Positions 7,276 to 12,681 of a stretch of 12,681 nt of DNA are shown piece by piece (the stretch's first letter is position 1; each line of letters starts with the position of its first letter). A model generated the notes under the pieces. The model had not been told where the DNA came from, did no database searches, and saw only the letters and a program-made list of their open reading frames with translations. Origin of the DNA: Bacteroidales bacterium Bact_07 (GTDB lineage: Bacteria; Bacteroidota; Bacteroidia; Bacteroidales; Tenuifilaceae); the NCBI GenBank assembly GCA_001603415.1, contig LUYY01000001.1, forward strand, positions 1-12,681. Direction: 5' to 3'. Position numbers and translations under genes: made by a program.

Positions 7276-7306
7276 GTTATTTTATGCTTTCAAACATAAA
7301 ATTAAC
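7276..7306. repeat. AT-rich inverted repeat over the crp-family promoter
   Basis: The left arm, GTTA plus TTTTATG (7276-7286), pairs with CATAAAA plus TAAC (7295-7301 and 7303-7306), with one bulged T at 7302 and an 8-base loop. The right arm contains half of the -7 match at 7291-7298. It could be an operator for the regulator encoded just downstream. Read as nadE 3' RNA it could instead be an AT-rich hairpin terminator, because a short U-run follows it on the minus strand (7266-7274 region). Confidence 0.5.
7291..7298 (-). promoter_or_regulatory. Putative -7 element for the Crp-family gene
   Basis: On the minus strand this reads TATGTTTG, a match to the Bacteroidetes TAnnTTTG consensus, 32 bp before the ATG at 7258. 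It suggests the regulator has its own promoter instead of relying only on readthrough from nadE. The -33 position lacks a clear TTG. Confidence 0.5.
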
Positions 7307-7352
7307 ATAATTTTAGCCGTAACACTAAATTTTTTTAATCAAATAGTGGTGT

Positions 7353-9017
7353 TTAAGTCCATTTAGTAACCAGAGGCATTTTTCGCCCATAGCCAAATGC
7401 TTTGGACGATACTCTTAGGATTGGTGGCGATTGATAGCGCTTATACTCATTCATATTGACAAGTCGGATTGTGCGGTTTACCGTGGCGCTACTGAAACCT
7501 AAACCTGCTATCTCCTCGGCTGAGAGGCCTTGCTCAATGTAAGCAAAAAGTATCGGGTCGAGTATTTCGTATGGAGGTAGCGAATCGGAATCTTTCTGAT
7601 TGGGGCGTAGCTCTGCCGATGGCGGTTTTTGAATGGTGTTAATGGGGATTATCTCATCGTTTCGGTTGATGAAGTTAGCCAACCGGTAAACATCGGTTTT
7701 GTAAACATCTCCTAAAACACTTAATGCTCCGCACATATCACCGTAAAGCGTTCCGTAGCCCACGGCCGCTTCACTTTTATTGCTGGTATTAAGCAGCAAA
7801 TGCCCAAACTTATTTGAAATGGCCATTAACAGGGTACCTCGAATGCGTGCCTGAATGTTTTCCTCGGTGATGTCTTCGGGTTTGCCTGCAAAAATAGGAC
7901 TTAATTGGTTTTTGAACGATTCAAAAATGGACTGTATGGAAACTATATCGTATTGCACCCCAAGTTTTTTGGCGAGTGCCACAGCATCGTCAATTGAATG
8001 TTGCGATGAGTACTGCGATGGCATTAGCAACACTCTCAGGTTGTTCACATCGAGTGCCTGTGCCGCTAAAGCTAACACCACAGCTGAGTCGATACCGCCC
8101 GAAAGGCCAAGCGTGGCTTTGGTGAAACCAAGTTTATTGAAGTAATCCTTTATGCCCATCACTAAGGCATAGTGAATACGCTCAATTCGTTGAGTTGATG
8201 ATGGGTTTTCGGTGGGGAGTGGTTGGGCTTTATCAAAGGCTCCGGTTTCAACCACCTGATAATCTTCCTCAAAACATTTTAGCTTAAAAATGATATCGCC
8301 GTTGGCATTTACCACCATCGACCCTCCATCGAAGAGCAGGTCGGTATTACCACCTACCTGGTTTACATAGATAACGGGTTTGGAGTAACGAGCCACGTTG
8401 CTTCGGAAAACCTCAAGCCTACGTTCCTCAACGTCGTAACTGAATGGCGAGGCCGAGATGTTGATCACCATATCGGGATTCAGCTTTGCAAGGTGATTCA
8501 TGGGGGCATCGCGGTACAGCTTACTTCGGGCAAACGATGTGGTGGTGGGCTGGTCGTCCCATATATCCTCGCATATGGTTATGGCTATTTTCATACCATC
8601 AATTTCGGCAAGGCGATAGTTGCCGGGGTTGGGCTCAAAGTATCGGTACTCATCAAAAATATCGTAATCGGGTAGTAAGGTTTTGTGGTAAACATCCAAA
8701 ATCTTACCATTGCCCAGTAGGTAGGCCGAGTTGAATAGTAACTTGCCCGAGGGGTTTGTATTGATGCTTGGTGCGCCAACTATAGCATAGATGCCATTGC
8801 AGCTTAGGGCTATTTGGTCAATAGTGGTCATGCATCTATCAACAAAATGCTTATGGGTTAGCAAATCGTGGGGTGGGTAACCGCAAACCGATAGTTCCGA
8901 AAACACAATCAATCGTGCACCTTCCGCTTTAGCCCTTTCAATTGAGGCTATAATCTTTTCGGCATTAAGGTCAAAGTGACCAATGGTGTAGTTTAACTGG
9001 GCTAGCGCTACTTTCAT
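7353..9017 (-). CDS. nadE: Glutamine-dependent NAD+ synthetase
   Basis: NadE amidates deamido-NAD to NAD+ using ATP, here with glutamine as nitrogen donor. The 554-residue chain has an N-terminal nitrilase-type glutaminase domain (about 1-265) with the Glu-Lys-Cys triad visible: Glu41 in VFSELSVCGYPP, Lys112 in YHKTLLPDYD and Cys149 in ITICEDIWDD. A C-terminal synthetase domain (about 280-554) carries the ATP pyrophosphatase loop SGGIDS at 306-311 and a conserved NKSEAAVGYGTLYGDMCG stretch near residues 414-431. Length fits the two-domain glutamine-dependent form, not the short ammonia-dependent one. The ATG at 9017 gives MKVALAQLNYTIG, matching homologue N termini. It follows the beta-barrel gene by 18 bp, so cotranscription is likely. 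Confidence 0.97.
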   Translation of the reverse strand: MKVALAQLNYTIGHFDLNAEKIIASIERAKAEGARLIVFSELSVCGYPPHDLLTHKHFVDRCMTTIDQIALSCNGIYAIVGAPSINTNPSGKLLFNSAYLLGNGKILDVYHKTLLPDYDIFDEYRYFEPNPGNYRLAEIDGMKIAITICEDIWDDQPTTTSFARSKLYRDAPMNHLAKLNPDMVINISASPFSYDVEERRLEVFRSNVARYSKPVIYVNQVGGNTDLLFDGGSMVVNANGDIIFKLKCFEEDYQVVETGAFDKAQPLPTENPSSTQRIERIHYALVMGIKDYFNKLGFTKATLGLSGGIDSAVVLALAAQALDVNNLRVLLMPSQYSSQHSIDDAVALAKKLGVQYDIVSIQSIFESFKNQLSPIFAGKPEDITEENIQARIRGTLLMAISNKFGHLLLNTSNKSEAAVGYGTLYGDMCGALSVLGDVYKTDVYRLANFINRNDEIIPINTIQKPPSAELRPNQKDSDSLPPYEILDPILFAYIEQGLSAEEIAGLGFSSATVNRTIRLVNMNEYKRYQSPPILRVSSKAFGYGRKMPLVTKWT

Positions 9018-9035
9018 TTTGTGTTATCCAAATAG

Positions 9036-9701
9036 TTAGAAAATTATACCAACTTTCAACGCTAAACTTTGTGATGTAATGGTTGAGTTAGGAAGTTCGA
9101 TAATACGGGTTAAGCCATCGTTCCAGGTTATGCCAAACAGTATGGCGCTTTCGCCTCCGAGGGAGTATTCGCCACCTATTCCAAGGTAATACGAGGCAAA
9201 CCCCCAAGCCATGTCGGTTTGGGTAGTTTCGCGGGAAACATTGTTGGTGTCGTTCCATGCGTAGCTTCTTATTCTGATGCTTCCGCTAATGCCAACATTG
9301 GCAAAGTATGTGGTGTAGCCAATTTGGTTTGTCCTAAACTTGAAGCCAACAGGCATGGTAAGGTATTGCGATTTTAATTTGATATTATCGCCAATGGCAA
9401 TGTTATAGGTGCCATCGATTGTTTTCAGGGTATAAGTCGATTGCATAAGCCTGATATTCCCCCCAAGGGTGTTAATCGAAAGTCCTGAGGAAAAGGCATA
9501 CCGCTTGGCAAAGAACTTATCGGCATTAAAGCCGATGTTCAAGCCCACAACAGGGCCATTGGGGTCGTAGCGCTTGGTGTCGGAGTTAAACCACGATAGC
9601 TGCGGGTCCACAAATACGCCGAAGCTGTATTTCTGGGCATTTGCCAGCTGATTACCAAGTAGAATTAACCCGATTGAGAGTGTAAGGCTATTCAACTTCA
9701 T
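9036..9701 (-). CDS. Outer-membrane beta-barrel protein (PorT-like)
   Basis: From the ATG at 9701 the product has 221 residues and begins with a clear signal peptide (MKLNSLTLSIGLILLGNQLANAQ), cleaved probably near residue 23. The mature part alternates polar and hydrophobic residues in about eight strands and ends in Phe, as expected of a small outer-membrane barrel. The segment SQYLTMPVGFKFRTN at about 111-125 resembles the core motif of the outer-membrane beta-barrel family that includes PorT. It is not called porT because the neighbours give no support for type 9 secretion. An upstream in-frame ATG at 9731 is rejected: it would add ten charged residues before the signal peptide, and it lies inside the -7 promoter match at 9729-9736. 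It lies 18 bp upstream of nadE. Confidence 0.85.
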   Translation of the reverse strand: MKLNSLTLSIGLILLGNQLANAQKYSFGVFVDPQLSWFNSDTKRYDPNGPVVGLNIGFNADKFFAKRYAFSSGLSINTLGGNIRLMQSTYTLKTIDGTYNIAIGDNIKLKSQYLTMPVGFKFRTNQIGYTTYFANVGISGSIRIRSYAWNDTNNVSRETTQTDMAWGFASYYLGIGGEYSLGGESAILFGITWNDGLTRIIELPNSTITSQSLALKVGIIF

Positions 9702-9720
9702 TGTTTCATCATTTTTATTC

Positions 9721-9737
9721 TTACCTTGCAAAGGTAA
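9721..9737. repeat. Perfect 7-bp inverted repeat at the beta-barrel gene promoter
   Basis: TTACCTT (9721-9727) and AAGGTAA (9731-9737) form a perfect inverted repeat around a 3-base centre. It covers the -7 match at 9729-9736 and the expected transcription start near 9722, so it is a candidate operator or simply an extended promoter motif. Confidence 0.45.
9729..9736 (-). promoter_or_regulatory. -7 element for the beta-barrel gene and nadE
   Basis: On the minus strand it reads TACCTTTG, an excellent match to the Bacteroidetes -7 consensus TAnnTTTG. A transcript starting near 9722 would have a leader of about 20 nt before the ATG at 9701. This position helps to decide the start codon. No strong -33 TTG is seen. 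Confidence 0.6.
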
Positions 9738-9835
9738 CCATTATTTTTAAGCGACTTTTCGGATTGCTTTTCCAAAACGTAAAACCATATTTTACTTTAG
9801 CTTTAAATGTAACGTCGATAACACCGCCTAAGTAT

Positions 9836-9843
9836 TAACTTTG
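9836..9843 (+). promoter_or_regulatory. Putative -7 element for ispE
   Basis: TAACTTTG matches TAnnTTTG and lies 22 bp before the ispE ATG at 9866, implying a short leader of about 15 nt. The -33 region has no clear TTG at standard spacing. It is oriented away from the beta-barrel gene promoter about 100 bp to the left. Confidence 0.55.
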
Positions 9844-9865
9844 TGACCTAAATTATGCTAAAACA

Positions 9866-10687
9866 ATGATTCTGTTTCCAAATGCCAAGGTTAATCTGGG
9901 CTTAAACATAGTGCGTAAGCGCCCCGATGGCTACCACGATATCGAAACCCTTTTTTATCCCATTAAGGGGTTATGCGATATTCTTGAGGTTATTACCACC
10001 GATGGTACTCCCAATACCATTGAATTTTCTCAGAGTGGCTTGGGAATCGACTGCAATCCCGATAGCAATTTATGCGTTAAGGCTTACCGCTTACTTGCAA
10101 ATAGGTTTGGAATGCCTCATGTTAAGATGCATTTGCATAAAATTATACCCATGGGAGCCGGTTTAGGTGGGGGTTCATCCGATGCTGCTTTTGCTTTAAA
10201 AGCCATGAACGGTTTTCTGAAGGAACCTTTAAGCATCGACGAGTTAATGGCACTGGCCTTGGAGCTGGGTAGCGATTGTCCCTTTTTTATTACTAATACT
10301 CCATCGGTTGGTCGTGGTCGTGGCGAGTTGCTTGAGCCTGTAAATATCAGCCTTGCCGGCTTCTGGATTTTGCTGGTTAATCCGGGTATCCATGTTAGCA
10401 CAAGGGATGCCTACGAGGGCAGCAATCCTAAACCATGGGATAATCCCATAGGTAACATAGTAAACTTGCCGCTAAGCGATTGGCCCAACAAATTAGTTAA
10501 CGATTTTGAGAAAACCGTTTTCCCAAAGTATCCGTTAATTGAAAGGGTAAAGGAAGAACTTTACAGCATGGGAGCGGTTTACGCATCCATGTCAGGCAGT
10601 GGCTCTACAGTGTTCGGAATATTTAAAAGCAAACCTGTAATTACAGATGCATTTAAAGGTTATTTTACGCATACATCAGAAATGTAG
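9866..10687 (+). CDS. ispE: 4-(cytidine 5'-diphospho)-2-C-methyl-D-erythritol kinase
   Basis: IspE phosphorylates CDP-methylerythritol at the 2-hydroxyl with ATP, in the MEP pathway to isoprenoid precursors. The 273-residue protein is a GHMP kinase of normal length. The substrate-side start is PNAKVNLGLNIVRKRPDGYH, with the conserved Lys at residue 8. The ATP-binding loop PMGAGLGGGSSDAA lies at about 95-108, ELGSDCPFF with the catalytic Asp at about 137, and the C-terminal glycine motif MSGSGSTVFGIF at about 242-253. The ATG at 9866 is the natural start. It is divergent from the beta-barrel/nadE unit and is the last recognisable core gene before the accessory segment at the right, with which it is convergent. 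Confidence 0.96.
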   Translation: MILFPNAKVNLGLNIVRKRPDGYHDIETLFYPIKGLCDILEVITTDGTPNTIEFSQSGLGIDCNPDSNLCVKAYRLLANRFGMPHVKMHLHKIIPMGAGLGGGSSDAAFALKAMNGFLKEPLSIDELMALALELGSDCPFFITNTPSVGRGRGELLEPVNISLAGFWILLVNPGIHVSTRDAYEGSNPKPWDNPIGNIVNLPLSDWPNKLVNDFEKTVFPKYPLIERVKEELYSMGAVYASMSGSGSTVFGIFKSKPVITDAFKGYFTHTSEM

Positions 10688-10816
10688 GTTAAGCGGATTG
10701 GGTGATGATTGGTAGAAAAATGTTTTTTTATTGGATACAGTGAGTCGATTTAATGGGTTATATGCTCTGTGCAATTTCTCGACAACAGGGTATACATACT
10801 TTAGACTATTGCGGGG
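10688..10816. other. Convergent intergenic gap at the core/accessory boundary
   Basis: There is no supported gene in these 129 bp between the 3' ends of ispE and the PIN-like gene. A T-run at 10723-10729 follows only a weak A/T pairing and is not a convincing terminator. I see no tRNA end, integrase site or obvious direct repeat that would mark an insertion junction. Confidence 0.5.
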
Positions 10817-11317
10817 CTAAAATGTTTCTCCTAATTGTCTGAACATTTCTATTGTGTTTACATACGAAACATTCAAAGCAATACAAGCATCAGGTATTTT
10901 CACTTTATTCTGTCTGTTGGGTTCACTTACTTCTTGTGTAACAACAAACCTGTTAGCATTGTCAGCAAGGCAATAAGCCACAAGAAAAGCATCTGCTTCG
11001 TCCGCATTCAGAAATTCATTTAATGCATTCGGTAAATAATGTCCACTTCTCGACATTGCCCAAGCTGTCACCTGTGCATAAGCAGTCATTACAACTGATG
11101 TGTCTTTGAAAAAGTCTTCGGGCAAATTATTTCTGCACCATTCTTCGAGTGCATCGTTTCTATCGTAAAGCTCTTTTTTTACCTTGTCAATACTGATAAC
11201 CCTGCCTTCTTCTGCCAATTGTCGAACCTTGTTCCAAAATCCCGCAGCAACGTCAATCGGATAGTGAAACCGATGAGCCTGAATAAAAAAGTTGCTATCT
11301 AAGACATATACTGGCAT
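10817..11317 (-). CDS. PIN-like DUF4411 protein, predicted toxin nuclease
   Basis: The 166-residue product opens with YVLDSNFFI, the PIN-type first strand with its metal-binding Asp at residue 7. Further likely acidic ligands are Glu49 in KKEL, Asp106 or Asp109 in NADEADAFLVAY, and Asp143 in IPDACIAL. This spacing and the VVTQEV segment at about 125-130 match the DUF4411 branch of PIN-like proteins. PIN domains are metal-dependent ribonucleases and many act as toxins of type II toxin-antitoxin pairs. Its ATG at 11317 lies 5 bp after the stop of the XRE/ImmA-IrrE gene, indicating translational coupling and a shared transcript. All expected acidic residues are present, so it is probably active. 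The RNA target cannot be inferred. Confidence 0.87.
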   Translation of the reverse strand: MPVYVLDSNFFIQAHRFHYPIDVAAGFWNKVRQLAEEGRVISIDKVKKELYDRNDALEEWCRNNLPEDFFKDTSVVMTAYAQVTAWAMSRSGHYLPNALNEFLNADEADAFLVAYCLADNANRFVVTQEVSEPNRQNKVKIPDACIALNVSYVNTIEMFRQLGETF

Positions 11318-11322
11318 TCGGG

Positions 11323-12453
11323 CTACAAGTGTTTAGAGAAGAAATTTTCAAACGTGTCGCCCTTTAAGCCCGTAAGTTTATAGGCATCACGATATAATAA
11401 TTTACCAGATTTTACAGCCTGATTAACATGACTGGCAAATGTTATACTGATTCTTTTTTTTGTCGTTGCGTAAAAGTCGCCACCAGAACCTTGACTTTCT
11501 TTTTTGGCAAATTCCCGATTGGAATACTCTTCATAGAAATCAAAAAACTGTGGTCTGCTGATTTTGCCTGTGTCTAGAGCCCTGCGTGCAATAACTATTT
11601 CACTCACTTTAAAATAACGGGAAGCATAAGCGAAGTTGTTCGGTTTGTGATTCCATACTTCATCAAACTCTTGTGCAGGGACTAAAAATTCAGCAGCAAC
11701 TTTATCGCAAAGAATTTCAATCGGGTCGTTGGCTGGTTGTAACCTTCTGAAATCGAAACCTGCACTGTGACCTGTCCAAATATGTGCTAACTCATGCACA
11801 ATGGTAAACATCTGAGCAGATTTGAAATCGGAATTGTTTACGAACATGAAAGGAGCATATTCATCCACCAAAACAAAACCTCTGCACTCGTCAACAGGAA
11901 TGGGTCGGTGGGTATTGTTTTCAACTATGCCGTTGAAAATGGTAATGATTCCTTTGTCTTCAATATGCAAAACCAAATGGTCTTGGGCATCTTGCCAAGT
12001 TCTGAATTGACTTGCCCAATTTTCAGTTAGTTCCAGGGTTTGGCGAATATCTGCAACTATAGCATTTACATTATTGCTGTTTCTAAACTTTCCTACAAAT
12101 GGTAAAGGATGAAAATCATTATCTTTTAAATAGTTTCTTAACCAATCCTGCCTTTGCTGTAAGAGCAAAATGGTATCAAACACATTGATGCTGATACGGT
12201 CTGCTTGGTTTCCGTTGGTGCGGAAATACGGAATTGGCAGTTTTTCTTGTGGTGGCTGTGGCAAAAACAGATAACCAAAGGGCAGGTAAACTTTCTTAGA
12301 AAATTCCTCCAACTGTTTCACTGTGGGTTTCTTTTGCCCTTCGAGCCACTCCAATATTTTAGGAAATTTTACGGCAAATGTAGGCACATCATAACCCGCC
12401 CGGGTAATAGCCCAGGTTAGCATGTTGGTATTTACATTAATCTCATTTGCCAT
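11323..12453 (-). CDS. XRE-type HTH / ImmA-IrrE (M78) metallopeptidase, predicted antitoxin or regulator
   Basis: The 376-residue product begins with a degenerate XRE-like helix-turn-helix region (about 11-63; WAITRAGYDVPTFAVKF and PTVKQLEEFSKKVYLPFGYLF). The ImmA/IrrE domain follows, with the zinc motif HELAH at 220-224 and the downstream ligand region EILCDKVAAEFLVP at 246-259, where Glu246 is the probable third ligand. The C-terminal 100 residues are helical. In ImmA and IrrE, M78 peptidases cleave transcriptional repressors. Fused HTH-M78 proteins next to PIN or other toxins are predicted antitoxins or regulators. The peptidase motif is intact. It starts 13 bp after the hsdS fragment stop and 5 bp before the PIN-like gene, so all three are likely in one operon. 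The start at 12453 matches the usual N terminus of this family. Confidence 0.9.
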   Translation of the reverse strand: MANEINVNTNMLTWAITRAGYDVPTFAVKFPKILEWLEGQKKPTVKQLEEFSKKVYLPFGYLFLPQPPQEKLPIPYFRTNGNQADRISINVFDTILLLQQRQDWLRNYLKDNDFHPLPFVGKFRNSNNVNAIVADIRQTLELTENWASQFRTWQDAQDHLVLHIEDKGIITIFNGIVENNTHRPIPVDECRGFVLVDEYAPFMFVNNSDFKSAQMFTIVHELAHIWTGHSAGFDFRRLQPANDPIEILCDKVAAEFLVPAQEFDEVWNHKPNNFAYASRYFKVSEIVIARRALDTGKISRPQFFDFYEEYSNREFAKKESQGSGGDFYATTKKRISITFASHVNQAVKSGKLLYRDAYKLTGLKGDTFENFFSKHL

Positions 12454-12466
12454 ACTGCAAAGTTAT

Positions 12467-12681
12467 TCATTTCCCATATTTTACCTGCGGCTCGGCTGCC
12501 ATGGATAATTGTTCTTTTGCTTCGCTTTTTACTTTCACTTGTCCGTTCATCAGCATAGGCAATAAAAAGTCACGAAGTTTGATGAGTTCTTGGTTTTCTC
12601 TTTGATTTTTTAAAATCATGTCAAAAAATGGTTTTGTCTTTTTCTCAAAGAGTTTCATAATGTTTTCATCAGGTAGTAGTG
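12467..12681 (-). CDS. hsdS: Type I restriction enzyme specificity subunit HsdS, 3' end (partial at window edge)
   Basis: Only the last 71 complete codons are in the window. The frame stays open from the TGA at 12467-12469 to the right edge, reading LLPDENI just before the internal Met at 12658, so that ATG is not the true start. The residues ENQELIKLRDFLLPMLMNGQ are the hallmark C-terminal end of HsdS proteins, which follows the conserved helix after the second target-recognition domain. HsdS sets the DNA sequence recognised by a type I restriction-modification complex with HsdM and HsdR. The target sequence cannot be deduced because neither recognition domain is visible. Transcription runs into the ImmA/IrrE and PIN genes. 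Confidence 0.85.
   Translation of the reverse strand, partial: LLPDENIMKLFEKKTKPFFDMILKNQRENQELIKLRDFLLPMLMNGQVKVKSEAKEQLSMAAEPQVKYGK

Noticed and set aside
8486..8734. Plus-strand open frames opposite nadE
   Set aside because: They overlap the nitrilase domain coding region and have no recognisable motif or start context.
9702..9731. Longer start of the beta-barrel gene at 9731
   Set aside because: It would put charged residues ahead of a clean signal peptide and lies within the -7 promoter match.
10723..10729. T-run after ispE as an intrinsic terminator
   Set aside because: The upstream pairing is only A with T and very short, so it is not convincing.
1..12681. CRISPR array, tRNA, rRNA, insertion sequence or integrase attachment site
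   Set aside because: No regularly spaced repeats, cloverleaf-like segments, transposase or integrase frames were seen on either strand.

Overview
The window looks like a Bacteroidota chromosome, probably Bacteroidales or a relative. Four things point there: a single-chain MurF-Alr fusion, a short RsmI without the C-terminal extension, matches to the Bacteroidetes -7 promoter element TAnnTTTG upstream of several genes, and a general lack of Shine-Dalgarno sequences. No rRNA, tRNA, CRISPR array, transposase or complete insertion sequence was seen.

Layout. Positions 27-839 hold a multi-spanning membrane protein of unknown function. An empty 170-bp gap with nested inverted repeats follows. Positions 1010-2410 (minus strand) are a two-gene unit: an unrecognised Bacteroidetes-type protein followed by rsmI. 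A divergent promoter region leads to a plus-strand run at 2497-6549: thymidine kinase (tdk), two small membrane proteins (the second DUF3592-like) and the 822-residue murF-alr fusion. A Crp/Fnr-type regulator at 6551-7258 faces murF-alr with one base between stop codons. Upstream of the regulator on the same strand are nadE (7353-9017) and an outer-membrane beta-barrel protein (9036-9701). ispE (9866-10687) is divergent from that pair.

From about 10690 to the right edge the character changes to accessory DNA. On the minus strand, in transcription order, come the 3' end of a type I restriction specificity gene (hsdS, cut by the window edge), an XRE/ImmA-IrrE metallopeptidase and a PIN-like DUF4411 protein. 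The gaps are 13 and 5 bp, so this is probably one operon. The last two form a predicted toxin-antitoxin-like pair attached to a restriction-modification locus that ends beside ispE. This is the most interesting part of the window.

The core genes serve cell-wall precursor synthesis (MurF, D-Ala), NAD synthesis, isoprenoid precursors (IspE), thymidine salvage and 16S rRNA modification. These are housekeeping roles; their adjacency does not by itself imply joint function. The clearest possible regulatory signals are inverted repeats overlapping the -7 elements of the Crp-family gene and of the beta-barrel gene.
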